DNA of 64,000 nt, from NCBI GenBank assembly GCA_964626265.1, contig CAZVCG010000003.1, forward strand, positions 20,024-84,023. The letters run 5' to 3'. This document shows, piece by piece, positions 34,172 to 43,376 of the stretch. Within the stretch, counting starts at the first letter, position 1, and every line of letters starts with the position of its first letter. Below the pieces are notes generated by a model. It did no database searches, was not told where the DNA came from, and was given only the letters and a program-made list of their open reading frames with translations. The translations under genes were made by a program, and so were the position numbers. Origin of the DNA: CAZVCG01 sp964626265. Lineage in GTDB: Bacteria; Pseudomonadota; Alphaproteobacteria; UBA9219.

Positions 34172-34924
34172 CTATCCCGCCGGAACAGGACCCGAAGGAA
34201 CGGGGAAAGGCAGGGGCAAAACGAGGCGTCGCGAGGGTACGCGCGACTTTGTCAAGATGCCGCCCATAATCTGTTTGCTGGCTTCCATGACGAGCAGGCC
34301 GCCGAAGCCCGGAAACAGCCAGCCGGCCCCCTTTTCCATGACGTCGGCCAACGCCAGCATGGGCCGCGCCTGAACCGGCGGCATAATCAGCGCCCGCCAT
34401 GAGCGATCGATCAGGAAACCTTGATTGCGTAACGCCTGCTTCAACTGCGACGACGAATAAGGCTGGCCCGTGCCGAACGGCGTGCGGTCGCTGTGCGCCC
34501 ACAGGCCGCGTCGGTTGGGCACGATGAAAAGCGCCTGTCCGTTGGCTCTCAGCACACGCCACGCCTCGCGCAAAAGCGCGTCCGGCTCGCGGGAGGTCTC
34601 CAGCGCGTGCATCACGATGACCCTGTCCACGCACTCGTCCGGTAACGGCAAATTATTTAAATCCGTTAAGCATGTTTTATTCGGGCCTTCGCGCGGCCAA
34701 TAGGCTACTCCCTGCTCGCCCGGCATCATGACCAGCAAATTTCCCGCTTTTTCAAGCCAGGGACGCAAAAGAGGCGTTCCATAACCCAGAGCCAGCACCG
34801 TTTGACCCTCTATCTGGGGCCAAATTTTGGCCAAACGCGCGCGCAGCAGACGGCGCGCCGTCTGACCCAACGGATTTATATAAAATTCTCTTAAATCAAC
34901 GATATCGAGGCTCATTAACCTCAT
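34172..34924 (-). CDS. SAM-dependent methyltransferase (class I)
   Basis: 250 aa. The SAM-binding region begins VLALGYGTPLLRPWL (about residues 43-57), an unusual loop where most have a GxGxG run. LPLPDECVDRVIVMHALE and LREAWRVLRANGQALFIVPN are the usual motif II/III blocks. The C-terminal part is basic and Pro-rich. The pair with divergent gloB is common in Alphaproteobacteria; the substrate is not known. The long inverted repeat begins about 70 bp past its stop. Confidence 0.85.
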   Translation of the reverse strand: MRLMSLDIVDLREFYINPLGQTARRLLRARLAKIWPQIEGQTVLALGYGTPLLRPWLEKAGNLLVMMPGEQGVAYWPREGPNKTCLTDLNNLPLPDECVDRVIVMHALETSREPDALLREAWRVLRANGQALFIVPNRRGLWAHSDRTPFGTGQPYSSSQLKQALRNQGFLIDRSWRALIMPPVQARPMLALADVMEKGAGWLFPGFGGLLVMEASKQIMGGILTKSRVPSRRLVLPLPFPVPSGPVPAG

Positions 34925-34952
34925 CTTAGCACGACCTTGTCACAATAGTCCC

Positions 34953-35744
34953 ATGACTTTTTCGATCGATATTTTGCCTTCGGGCGCCGACAATTATATT
35001 TACATAGTAAGCGACTCCGCGCTGGGCCTTGCGATGGCCGTCGATCCGGGCGATGCGGACGTCGTGCTGCGCTTTTTGCGGAAAAAAGACCTGCACCTCG
35101 CGCTCATCCTGAACACTCATCACCACCACGACCACACGGGCGGCAACGCCAAGCTTCAGCATGAATACGGCGCGCCGACCATCGGCCCTTCGAAGGAAGA
35201 AACGTTCATCGAGGGCCTTTCGCGCACGGTGGATGACGGCGCTGTGGTGACGTTCTCCGACCTCAAGGGCCAGGTTATCGAAACGCCGGGGCATACCGTC
35301 GGCCATACGGCTTATTACTTTCCGACACTCAAAGCGCTGTTCACGGGCGATTGCCTTTTTTCGCTTGGGTGCGGCAGGCTTTTCGAAGGCTCGGCGGCGG
35401 ATATGTGGAAATCTCTGACAAAGCTGCGCGCGCTGCCGGACGACACGCTCGTCTATGCGGGCCATGAATACACCGAGCGCAACGGGCAATTCGCCTTGCT
35501 TCTCGACAAGAACAATGGCGACCTGAAATTACGCGTGTCCGAGGTGGAATCGCTCCGCAAAAAGGGCGCACCGGCCCTGCCTTCGCTGCTTGGAATTGAG
35601 AAGAAATTGAACCCGTTCTTGCGCGTCGATGACCCCGTTTTTCAGAAGGTTCTGAGCAAGACGGGTTTCCCCACAGACGGGGCCGATCCCGCCGCCATTT
35701 TCGGGGCGCTCCGCGCCGCCAAAGACCGCTTCGAAGGGCGGTAA
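34953..35744 (+). CDS. gloB: Hydroxyacylglutathione hydrolase (glyoxalase II)
   Basis: Splits S-lactoylglutathione to lactate and glutathione, the second step of methylglyoxal detoxification. Metallo-beta-lactamase fold, 263 aa; metal motif THHHHDHTGG at residues 55-64, then TPGHTVGHTAYY, FTGDCLFSLGCGRLFEG and GHEYT. The C-terminal substrate domain has PFLRVDDP. Divergent from the methyltransferase with 28 bp between start codons, so they share a promoter region. The stop is 4 bp before the right long inverted repeat. Confidence 0.93.
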   Translation: MTFSIDILPSGADNYIYIVSDSALGLAMAVDPGDADVVLRFLRKKDLHLALILNTHHHHDHTGGNAKLQHEYGAPTIGPSKEETFIEGLSRTVDDGAVVTFSDLKGQVIETPGHTVGHTAYYFPTLKALFTGDCLFSLGCGRLFEGSAADMWKSLTKLRALPDDTLVYAGHEYTERNGQFALLLDKNNGDLKLRVSEVESLRKKGAPALPSLLGIEKKLNPFLRVDDPVFQKVLSKTGFPTDGADPAAIFGALRAAKDRFEGR

Positions 35745-35748
35745 AAAT

Positions 35749-35958
35749 CGCCCCCGAATTTCATGATTTTTTTGCGCCTAATGCCGAAATCCTCCTTTTT
35801 TCGGGCCGATCATGCCAAATTTGTCCTCCAAAACAGCCTCAAAATGCCGAAAATCGTGGCGCATGTTTTATGCGAATAGCAAAAAAGTCGCCGCGCCATA
35901 GTTAATGCGCCAATTCAAGCGTAGGCGTAATTAACTATTTGACGCTCCGGCCACCTCA
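35749..35958 (-). repeat. Long inverted repeat, right copy
   Basis: Reverse complement of 33889-34100 over about 210 bp, starting next to the gloB stop and ending before the ABC exporter gene. The equivalent hairpin has arms TAGTTAAT (35899-35906) and ATTAACTA (35930-35937): the arm sequence differs from the left copy but pairing is kept. It carries a two-base deletion relative to the left copy, just before the shared block. Confidence 0.85.
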
Positions 35959-35972
35959 CCATAGTGTTTAAA

Positions 35973-37766
35973 TTATAAAATCTCTTCAACATCGGCATCA
36001 ACATAAGCCAGATGCTGTTGCCAGAGCGTGAGGAACGGACCTTTGGTCTCCGTCATGTTGCGGAAAGCGCCTTGCTGAATAATCTCGCCGCCACGGATAA
36101 GACAGATCCAATCAAAGCGCGGCAGCAGATGCAGACGATGCACCGAAGCGATGATCGTCTTTTCCGGCATGGCGGCAAACAGTCTGTCGAAAATCAAGCT
36201 TTCGGTTTCCATATCGACGTTGCTCGTCGGCTCATCGAGCAAGAGCAGCGATGAATCCCGCGCCGCCAAAAGACCGCGCGCCAAAGCTAATCTCTGTTTC
36301 TGGCCGCCGGACAGGTTCACGCCGCGCTCACGAATATCGGTTTCAATGTCCTCCGGCAACTGTGTGATCACGTCGTTAAAGGTCGTGATGCGCAACACTT
36401 CTTCGACCGCCATTTCAGGAATATTGATGCCAAGCGTGAGGTTGTAGCGGATCGTGTTCTCGAAAATCTCGGCATCTTGCGGAATGAGCGTCGTGAACGA
36501 CGACAACGGCTTGAGCGTGTCATAAACCTCATGATCCAACGTCAGCTTGACGCTTTGCGCGTCATAGAAACCGCGCATAAGGGCAAGCAACGTCGTTTTG
36601 CCCGCGCCGCTTGTCCCGACAAGCGCGATTTTCTGACCTGCACGAAACGCCAGATGCACGTTACGTAAATGATGAAGCTTTTCATCGCCTTCGTGATGCG
36701 TGAAGTTGAGGTTGCGGATGTCGATGCTTTGCCAGTCGCGCACTTCTTCGTCCACCAAAGGAATGCCCAGGCGCTTGTGATCCTCAAGTATGGGATCGAC
36801 CGATTTTACGTCAATACGCAAGCGCATGAGTTGTTCGGCGGACATCATGCCTTGGTAAAAGATCTGGTTAATCATAAGCTGGTATTGAAATATCGCAACT
36901 ACAACGCCGATATCGAGCGGCCTGCCGAGCCAATGGGTCAGCGCGATATAGGAACCCACCTGTCCCGCCTGCAGGCAAACGAGGATGACGCTGACTGTTC
37001 CCCATTTGAATTCGGTCAACGGGCCTTCACGCCATGTGGGATGGCGCATCGCCAGAAAACGGCGGCGAATCTCGCGGTGCGTACTCCTCTGCAAGCGCAG
37101 CGTCATGACCGTCACGATATTGCCGATGTAATCGAAAACTCCCGCCGTCAGCCTGTGTTCGCGTTCGTTGACAATGCCGACTATGGGTATAAGGATTTTA
37201 TCGTATGCCCGGATAATCAGATATAGAGCCATGCAGAAAACAACCGCTGTCACAGCGATCCAGACGTTGAACCAGCCAAGCATGGCCAAACTGCCGATCA
37301 GGCGCGTGGTCAGACTGATTTGCATGAATTGTTCCTGCGCGAACCTGAAAAGGGCTTTGCCCGCTTTCGTCACGCGGTTTATGGTGTCGCCCGTGTGATG
37401 ATCCTGATGCCAACGAAGCGGCATCTCGGTTACCTTGCGGTAAAGCGACGTGACGTAACGGCGATAAATGGAATACGCCAGACGGCGTTCGATCACCCGC
37501 GACGGACCATGGCACGCCCAGAAGCCAAGGATCGTAGCGGCGTAAACGCCGCACCACGTCAAGGCATGAGGCACAAGCCTTTCGCCTCCGGCCTGTACGG
37601 CATTGACGATATGAGCCAGGACAATAGGCTGCGCCACGCCGAAGAGGTTGGCTATAACGCTTAAGGCATAGAATAGAGCCATGCGCCAGCGGTCCCCGCG
37701 GGCGTAATGCCACGTCTGTCGGAAAAGAAAGACAAAGGCGTTTTGGAGAGATGAGGACATCCCCAT
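35973..37766 (-). CDS. ABC exporter, fused membrane and ATPase domains
   Basis: 597 aa: six membrane helices (about residues 25-310) followed by a nucleotide-binding domain with Walker A VGTSGAGKTT, signature LSGGQKQR, Walker B LLLLDEPTS and a switch His (SVHRLHLL). It probably acts as a homodimer. The Q-loop IPQDAEIF is present. The group resembles lipid or multidrug exporters, but the substrate cannot be assigned. It ends 15 bp from the right long repeat. The spacing upstream is poor for a ribosome-binding site; ATG 37760 is an alternative start. Confidence 0.88.
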   Translation of the reverse strand: MGMSSSLQNAFVFLFRQTWHYARGDRWRMALFYALSVIANLFGVAQPIVLAHIVNAVQAGGERLVPHALTWCGVYAATILGFWACHGPSRVIERRLAYSIYRRYVTSLYRKVTEMPLRWHQDHHTGDTINRVTKAGKALFRFAQEQFMQISLTTRLIGSLAMLGWFNVWIAVTAVVFCMALYLIIRAYDKILIPIVGIVNEREHRLTAGVFDYIGNIVTVMTLRLQRSTHREIRRRFLAMRHPTWREGPLTEFKWGTVSVILVCLQAGQVGSYIALTHWLGRPLDIGVVVAIFQYQLMINQIFYQGMMSAEQLMRLRIDVKSVDPILEDHKRLGIPLVDEEVRDWQSIDIRNLNFTHHEGDEKLHHLRNVHLAFRAGQKIALVGTSGAGKTTLLALMRGFYDAQSVKLTLDHEVYDTLKPLSSFTTLIPQDAEIFENTIRYNLTLGINIPEMAVEEVLRITTFNDVITQLPEDIETDIRERGVNLSGGQKQRLALARGLLAARDSSLLLLDEPTSNVDMETESLIFDRLFAAMPEKTIIASVHRLHLLPRFDWICLIRGGEIIQQGAFRNMTETKGPFLTLWQQHLAYVDADVEEIL

Positions 37767-37818
37767 GGGTTAGCAGATATAAGCGTATATTGGTAGAAGA
37801 ACGCATACGAATAAAGGC

Positions 37819-37844
37819 GTCATTCCCGCGAAAGCGGGAATGAC
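37819..37844. repeat. Palindromic element, copy B (26 bp) of the GTCATTCC family
   Basis: GTCATTCCCGC and GCGGGAATGAC, perfect 11-bp arms around GAAA. It contains ATTCCC-N8-GGGAAT, the dRS3-like core known from Neisseria. It sits 6 bp past the phaB stop and may act as a transcript end. Confidence 0.8.
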
Positions 37845-37849
37845 ACAGC

Positions 37850-38572
37850 CTACGCCATATACTGGCCGCCGTTGATGGCGAGCGTCGCGCCGGTCATGAA
37901 GCCGTTGTTTTCGTCGGCCAGAAAAACCACCGTCCGCGCGATTTCCTCGGCATGGCCAAGACGTTTCACCGGGATCTTGGCGACGATTTTCTCCAAAATC
38001 TCGGGCGATACGGCGCGGACCATTTCGGTGTCGATGTAGCCGGGCGCAATGGCGTTGACCGTGATGCCTTTGCTGGCCGATTCAAGCGCCAAGGCCTTGG
38101 TGAAGCCGATGATACCAGCCTTGGTCGCGGCATAGTTGGTTTGACCCGCCTGCCCGGCCTGGCCGTTGATCGAGCTGATATTGATAATGCGCCCGAAGCC
38201 GCGATTCCGCATTCCTTCGATGACGAGACGCGTCATGTTGAACATCGAGTTCAGGTTGGTATTGATGACTTCGTTCCATTGCGACGGGGTCATTTTGTGC
38301 AAAAACCCGTCACGCGTGATGCCCGCGTTGTTCACCAAAATTGAAACGTTGCCTAAATCCTTTTCGATTTTACGAACGCCTTTTTCGCAAGCGGCGAAAT
38401 CGCTGACATCGAACTTGTAATTGGCGACTCCCGTGTTTTCGCTGAACGTTTCGGCCGCCTTGTCGTTGCCTTGATAGGTCGCCGCTACCTTGTACCCAAC
38501 CCCGTGCAAAGCTACGCTTATGGCCGCGCCTATCCCGCGGGTACCACCCGTTACCACAGCTACTTTTGACAT
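37850..38572 (-). CDS. phaB: Acetoacetyl-CoA reductase
   Basis: NADPH-dependent short-chain dehydrogenase that makes (R)-3-hydroxybutyryl-CoA for polyhydroxybutyrate. 240 aa; TGGTRGIG near residues 8-15, NNAGITRDG, SSINGQAGQAGQTNYAATKAG with the Ser-Tyr-Lys triad, and PGYIDTEMV. These match PhaB rather than FabG, and phaA is two genes upstream. The synthase phaC and phasins are not in this window. A tautomerase gene ends 2 bp before its start codon. Confidence 0.92.
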   Translation of the reverse strand: MSKVAVVTGGTRGIGAAISVALHGVGYKVAATYQGNDKAAETFSENTGVANYKFDVSDFAACEKGVRKIEKDLGNVSILVNNAGITRDGFLHKMTPSQWNEVINTNLNSMFNMTRLVIEGMRNRGFGRIINISSINGQAGQAGQTNYAATKAGIIGFTKALALESASKGITVNAIAPGYIDTEMVRAVSPEILEKIVAKIPVKRLGHAEEIARTVVFLADENNGFMTGATLAINGGQYMA

Positions 38573-38574
38573 TT

Positions 38575-38808
38575 TTACGCCTTTCTACGTTTCCTCGATG
38601 ATTTTTGTTTTTTTGCCGTATTCTTCTCGTTGTCGCAGTACAGCACACCCGCCGTCGCGTTTTGCTCCTTGGCCATTTCGTTGATGACGATATGTACCTT
38701 GGCCGGGGGAATTTTAAGAGCGTCACATACCGCGTCCGTCACAGCCTTGGCCACGGCCCTTTTGGCTTTCAGATCGCGTTTGATCATATGAACGATGACG
38801 TAAGGCAT
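38575..38808 (-). CDS. 4-oxalocrotonate tautomerase family protein
   Basis: 77 aa; after Met removal Pro1 is exposed (MPYVIVHMIKRDLKAKRAVA), the catalytic base of this family. KVHIVINEMAKEQNATAGV completes the 60-residue core. A lysine/arginine-rich tail of about 18 residues (ending KKQKSSRKRRKA) is unusual. GGAGAG with a five-base spacer fixes the start at 38808; a longer upstream frame overlaps phaA and is rejected. It lies between phaA (stop 1 bp upstream) and phaB. Substrate unknown. Confidence 0.85.
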   Translation of the reverse strand: MPYVIVHMIKRDLKAKRAVAKAVTDAVCDALKIPPAKVHIVINEMAKEQNATAGVLYCDNEKNTAKKQKSSRKRRKA

Positions 38809-38809
38809 T

Positions 38810-39985
38810 TTATCTCTCCACGCACATGGCGATGCCCATGCCGCCGCCGATGCATAGCGTGGCCAGACCCTTTTTGGCGCTGCGTCGCTGCATCTCATAC
38901 AGCAGCGTGACAAGCACGCGCGCGCCCGATGCGCCGATCGGATGACCGCGCGCGATCGCGCCGCCGTTCACGTTGACCTTGGACGTGTCCCAGCCCATGT
39001 CCTTGTTCACGGCGATCGATTGCACGGCGAAAGCCTCGTTGGCCTCGATCAAGTCAAGGTCGCCGACCTGCCATCCGGCCTTGCTGAGCGCGGCGCGACT
39101 CGCCGGAACAGGCCCGATGCCCATGATCGACGGATCGACGCCAGCCGTGGCCCATGAAGCGATACGCGCCAGCGGGGTCACTCCGCGCTTGGCTGCCTCT
39201 TCTTCCGTCATCAGCACGACCGCCGCCGCGCCATCGTTGATGCCCGACGCGTTGCCCGCCGTAACCGTTCCGTCTTTCTTGAAAGCCGGTCTTAACTTGC
39301 CCATGCCGTCTATCGTCGATCCGAAGCGCGGGTATTCGTCCTGCTCGAACGAAATATCGCCTTTCTTATCCTTGATGACGATAGGCGTGATTTCGTCCTT
39401 GAACTTGCCGGCTTTAATCGCGAGTTCGGCTTTCATCTGGGAGGCAACGGCGAATTCGTCTTGCTGTTCGCGCGTAATGCCGTATTTCTCGGCGACGTTT
39501 TCCGCCGTCACGCCCATATGATACTTGTTGAAAACGTCTGTCAGGCCGTCGTTGATCATCGTGTCGATCAACGATCCGTTGCCCATCTTGATCCCGCCGC
39601 GCATATGTATGGCGTGAGTGGAAAGACTCATGTTTTCCATGCCGCCCGCGACGACGATGCGTTGATCGCCCGATTTGATGGCCATATAGCCGTTAGCGAC
39701 CGCGCGAAGGCCCGAGCCGCAAATCTGGTTCACGGCATAGGCGGTGCGGTCCGACGGCACGCCTGCCGCCATCGCAGCCTGACGCGCGGGACCCATGCCT
39801 TGGGCGGCGGCAAGGATCTGCCCCATGACGACCTCGTCGACTTCCGCGGCTTGCGACTTGGCGCGCTGCAAGGCGGCCTTAATCACTTCCGCGCCCAAAA
39901 GGTGGGCGGACATGTTGCCGAGAGAGCCGTTGAATGAACCGATGGCGGTGCGCGCAGCACCGGCTATGACAATATTGTTGGGCAT
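38810..39985 (-). CDS. phaA: Acetyl-CoA acetyltransferase (beta-ketothiolase)
   Basis: Condenses two acetyl-CoA to acetoacetyl-CoA, first step of polyhydroxybutyrate synthesis. 391 aa, the standard thiolase length. Active-site Cys89 is in NQICGSGLRA, the His in GGAIARGHPIGASG and the second Cys in TLCIGGGMG. It heads the phaA-tautomerase-phaB operon. The 190-bp region upstream contains no clear regulator site. Confidence 0.95.
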   Translation of the reverse strand: MPNNIVIAGAARTAIGSFNGSLGNMSAHLLGAEVIKAALQRAKSQAAEVDEVVMGQILAAAQGMGPARQAAMAAGVPSDRTAYAVNQICGSGLRAVANGYMAIKSGDQRIVVAGGMENMSLSTHAIHMRGGIKMGNGSLIDTMINDGLTDVFNKYHMGVTAENVAEKYGITREQQDEFAVASQMKAELAIKAGKFKDEITPIVIKDKKGDISFEQDEYPRFGSTIDGMGKLRPAFKKDGTVTAGNASGINDGAAAVVLMTEEEAAKRGVTPLARIASWATAGVDPSIMGIGPVPASRAALSKAGWQVGDLDLIEANEAFAVQSIAVNKDMGWDTSKVNVNGGAIARGHPIGASGARVLVTLLYEMQRRSAKKGLATLCIGGGMGIAMCVER

Positions 39986-40177
39986 CGAATGTTCCCTAGT
40001 GAATCGGATGTAATTGAGAAGTCAAGACCAGGAAAGGCCTCGACAGACACGCGGAACATAAAACGATCGGGAATCGCGATCAAGTCAAAGTGATCAAAAA
40101 TATACGCTCATGTGGCCCATATGGATCGCTTTTATGTTGCAGCGCAGCAATCCTTGCGGGAACGCGTAAAATCCCGG

Positions 40178-40645
40178 CTATCTGGAAAAGTCTGGGTAAT
40201 CGAACATAGACTGCGCGCACGTGTCGGCACCCTGCTGCAGAGCCTTGAGTACGGCGTTATACGTCGAGCCGACTGTAATTTTGTTTTTCTCGATGTAATT
40301 CTTTGTAGGATAGACATCGCCTCTGAGCATCATGACGAAAGGCTCGCCGGATATTTTCACCGTCGGATTGCCTTGCGGGAACAAAGGCTCGAAGACAAAG
40401 CGCACTTCCTGCTCGTCCTTTTTGACGTTTTCTTCGGAATCTTTCGGCGTAATGGAAACTATTTTAATGAGGCCCTTAAAAGCCACGTAAGTACAAGAGT
40501 CTTTCGCCGGTTTCGCGGCATTTTTATCTGAGTCTCTAGCCGGTCTAACCACTTGTTGCGAACGTCTCGCCATGCATACGTCGGCGCTTCCCAATACTAT
40601 TGCGGCAATGGCTAACAACGCCCAAACGGCTCTTGCCTTTATCAT
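40178..40645 (-). CDS. Secreted hypothetical protein downstream of chvG (155 aa)
   Basis: ATG 40645 is chosen because GGAGGGAAGG precedes it; a GTG at 40663 overlapping the chvG stop is less likely. Signal peptide MIKARAVWALLAIAAIVLGSADVCMA, then a basic linker and a beta-rich domain with EQEVRFVFEPLFPQGNPTV and two cysteines (SCTYVAF and DTCAQSMF) that may pair. No family recognised. It directly follows chvG on the same strand and could be part of that operon. Confidence 0.7.
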   Translation of the reverse strand: MIKARAVWALLAIAAIVLGSADVCMARRSQQVVRPARDSDKNAAKPAKDSCTYVAFKGLIKIVSITPKDSEENVKKDEQEVRFVFEPLFPQGNPTVKISGEPFVMMLRGDVYPTKNYIEKNKITVGSTYNAVLKALQQGADTCAQSMFDYPDFSR

Positions 40646-40659
40646 GTCCCTTCCCTCCT

Positions 40660-42357
40660 TCACATACCCAGCAGTTGCACCACGAAACGGGCGCCGATCA
40701 CTTTGCCTTCGCCATCTTTACGGTTTTCCGCCCATATATGGCCGTGGTGGGCTTCGACGATTTGCTTTGAAATGCTTAGCCCAAGGCCGGAATGCATGCC
40801 AAATTTTTCTTCTTTGGGACGTTCGCTGTAGAATCGGTCGAAAATCGCCTCAAGCTTGTTTTCGGGAATGCCAGGCCCCTCATCGTCGCAAACGATAAGC
40901 ACGTAGCCGCCGTCAACGTGAACCGACAATACAACTCGGCCGCCGGGAGGAGAGAAAGACAGAGCGTTAGAGATCAGGTTCTGAATCACCTGAACCAGCC
41001 GCCCCTCGACGCCCATGATCGTCAACTTGTGCTTTGGCAACGGCGCGAGAACGACTGTCGCCAACTGGCGCGTCGCCGGATCCTTCGACGTTTGGATGGC
41101 CACCTGATAATAGTCCACAAGCGTCGTCAGCATCTTGCCTACGTCGATCACTTCCGCCTGATCGCGGCTAAGCTCCGCGTCGAGCCGCGATGCGTTGGAG
41201 ATGTCGCTGATGAGCCGGTCCAGACGGTCAACGTCGTCCCTTATCACCGTCATCAGGCGGCGTTGCATGGCGGGATCCTGCACGCGCTCGGCGGTTTCCA
41301 CCGCGCTACGAAGCGAGGTGAGCGGATTCTTGATTTCATGCGCAACGTCGGCGGCGAAGTTCTCGATAGCGCCTATGCGCTTTGACAAAGCGTTCGTCAT
41401 TTCGCGCAAAGATATTGAAAGTTCGCCTATTTCGTCCTTGCGATCGCTCAAATCTGGGATGGCATCGCGCGTCAAGAGGTTGGCCGTGCCGCCAAGCCCC
41501 ATGATCTGCATCTGGCCGTGCCGCACACGTTCTGCCGCCATGGCCAGCGTGCGTATCGGCCGCGCTATCGCCCGCGCCAAATAGACCGACAGCAAGATGG
41601 TAATCAGCAATGTAATGCCGAAAATTTCGAGTATGTTGATCCTGACTTCGCGGATGGCTTCGTCGATCTTGACGTTCGGCTTCGACAGCATGACCGCGCC
41701 CAGAACCTGCTTGTAGCGTTGAACGGGCACCACGACGGCCAGCAACAACCCACCTTGAGACATGCGCCAGACTTGCGTTGCCGATTCCCCCGACAACGCC
41801 TTGCGGACGATGTCGTATTGGTCTCCGCGCTGGATGGAATCTTCCTGATAGGTCGGGAAGTGCTGACGTTCGACAAGCCTGTCCATAAGGTCGAACGGCT
41901 TCATCGCCCATTCGGAAAGCAGGTTGTGCTTTCTCTCCGGCTCCGGCAATTCCTCGACGTGTATCTTGGCGCCGCGCTCCAGCAAAATGCGGCTGTCGGC
42001 CAGCAGCGTGTCGTCAAGGTCGAACAGGCGCGTGCGCGTTTCCGAAGCTTCAACCAAACGACGTATCATCGACCGGGCCAGCAACGGCGACAGTATGTTG
42101 CGGTCATCCTCGTCCACGACGACTGCGCCTTCGCCCAAGGCGCTCGCCGATAGCCGCGCCTGCAAAAGCATGGAGTCCAGTTCGGACGAAATCAGCTTGT
42201 CCTGATACCGCCCCAGATAAAGAAGGCTGCCCACCAGAATGGCGAGCGCCATGACGTTGACCGCGAGAATGCGCAGCATGATCGGCGATACGCGCTCCTG
42301 TATGGAGCGCGCGCGCATACGGCGCAAGAGCCGCCAGCTACGCCTGCGCATCAACAC
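40660..42357 (-). CDS. chvG: Sensor histidine kinase ChvG (ExoS type)
   Basis: Inner-membrane sensor of 565 aa. Membrane helices at about residues 28-48 and 241-262 enclose a periplasmic domain of about 190 residues. HAMP is followed by the H-box FAADVAHEIKNPLTSLR with His340 as the phosphorylation site. ATPase motifs are NLISNALSFSPP, DEGPGIPE and GLGLSISKQI. The domain order and the pairing with ChvI identify it. ChvG responds to envelope or acid stress in relatives. In many Alphaproteobacteria hprK and PTS genes follow; here a secreted protein follows. Confidence 0.88.
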   Translation of the reverse strand: MLMRRRSWRLLRRMRARSIQERVSPIMLRILAVNVMALAILVGSLLYLGRYQDKLISSELDSMLLQARLSASALGEGAVVVDEDDRNILSPLLARSMIRRLVEASETRTRLFDLDDTLLADSRILLERGAKIHVEELPEPERKHNLLSEWAMKPFDLMDRLVERQHFPTYQEDSIQRGDQYDIVRKALSGESATQVWRMSQGGLLLAVVVPVQRYKQVLGAVMLSKPNVKIDEAIREVRINILEIFGITLLITILLSVYLARAIARPIRTLAMAAERVRHGQMQIMGLGGTANLLTRDAIPDLSDRKDEIGELSISLREMTNALSKRIGAIENFAADVAHEIKNPLTSLRSAVETAERVQDPAMQRRLMTVIRDDVDRLDRLISDISNASRLDAELSRDQAEVIDVGKMLTTLVDYYQVAIQTSKDPATRQLATVVLAPLPKHKLTIMGVEGRLVQVIQNLISNALSFSPPGGRVVLSVHVDGGYVLIVCDDEGPGIPENKLEAIFDRFYSERPKEEKFGMHSGLGLSISKQIVEAHHGHIWAENRKDGEGKVIGARFVVQLLGM

Positions 42358-42367
42358 CTAAACAACC

Positions 42368-43075
42368 TCAACTTTCCTTGTAACGGTAGCCAACGCCGTA
42401 GAGCGTCTCAATCTGGCCGAAGTCAGGGTCGACGACGCGAAACTTTTTGCGCATCCGCTTGATATGGCTGTCGATGGTGCGATCGTCGACGTAGATGGAT
42501 TCGCCATAGGCCGCGTCCATAAGCTGGTCGCGGCTTTTCACATGTCCCACGCGTTGCGCCAGCGCTTTCACGAGCAGGAATTCGGTGACGGTCAGATCGA
42601 CAGGCTGGCCTTTCCACGTGCAGAGATGGCGGCCGCTGTCCAGCACCAGATCGCCGCGCACCAAAACGTTGGCCGGATCGTCGTTCGCGGGTTGCTGGCG
42701 CAATTGCTCGCGGCGGAGCAGCGCGCGAATGCGTTCCATCAATAGACGCTGTGAAAAAGGTTTCGTGATGTAATCGTCCGCGCCCATGCGCAGGCCCATG
42801 ATTTCATCGACCTCTTCGTCCTTGGACGTAAGGAAAATTACTGGGAGCGTCGCGGTGGCTGGAGCCTGGCGCAAACGCTGCAAAAGCTCCATGCCGTTCA
42901 AACGCGGCATCTTGATGTCGAGCACAGCCAAATCGGGCGGCCTTTGGGATATGCCGCGTTGCGCTTCGTCGCCGTCGGCGTAAGTGCGCACCTCATAGCC
43001 TTCGGCCTCCAACGCCATGCTGACCGACGTTAAAATGTTGCGGTCGTCATCGACCAATACAATGGTTTGCGGCAC
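42368..43075 (-). CDS. chvI: Response regulator ChvI (OmpR family)
   Basis: 235 aa with a receiver domain (phospho-acceptor Asp53 in VLDIKMP, Asp pair near residues 9-11, Lys in TKPFS) and an OmpR-type winged helix ending ETLYGVGYRYKE. The start is GTG at 43075 with GGGAG upstream. It precedes chvG by 10 bp. The 301-bp region between chvI and divergent dapA holds no gene and I see no convincing repeat there. Confidence 0.9.
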   Translation of the reverse strand: MPQTIVLVDDDRNILTSVSMALEAEGYEVRTYADGDEAQRGISQRPPDLAVLDIKMPRLNGMELLQRLRQAPATATLPVIFLTSKDEEVDEIMGLRMGADDYITKPFSQRLLMERIRALLRREQLRQQPANDDPANVLVRGDLVLDSGRHLCTWKGQPVDLTVTEFLLVKALAQRVGHVKSRDQLMDAAYGESIYVDDRTIDSHIKRMRKKFRVVDPDFGQIETLYGVGYRYKES

Positions 43076-43376
43076 GTTATTTTCTCCCTAAGCTTGGTTA
43101 AGCCCCTAAATTCCTAGGCACAAACTATGGCATAAAAACGCCTTAAACAGGATAGGATTGTGAGCTAGTCTAATAGTATCGGTCCATGCGGAGCGACCAA
43201 GTATGGTTTTTTTCAACGATATAAAAAGCCACTGGACGCACCCTAAGTCGCCGAAATTTACCATAGCAAATAGCTGTGTGAACTAAAAATTCGATCTTTT
43301 TAAGCGTTTTTCCCCTCCTTGCCAGGCTTTTCAGGACGTTTTAGCCTTTTGACCTCAACAACTGAAAGGATAAGCC

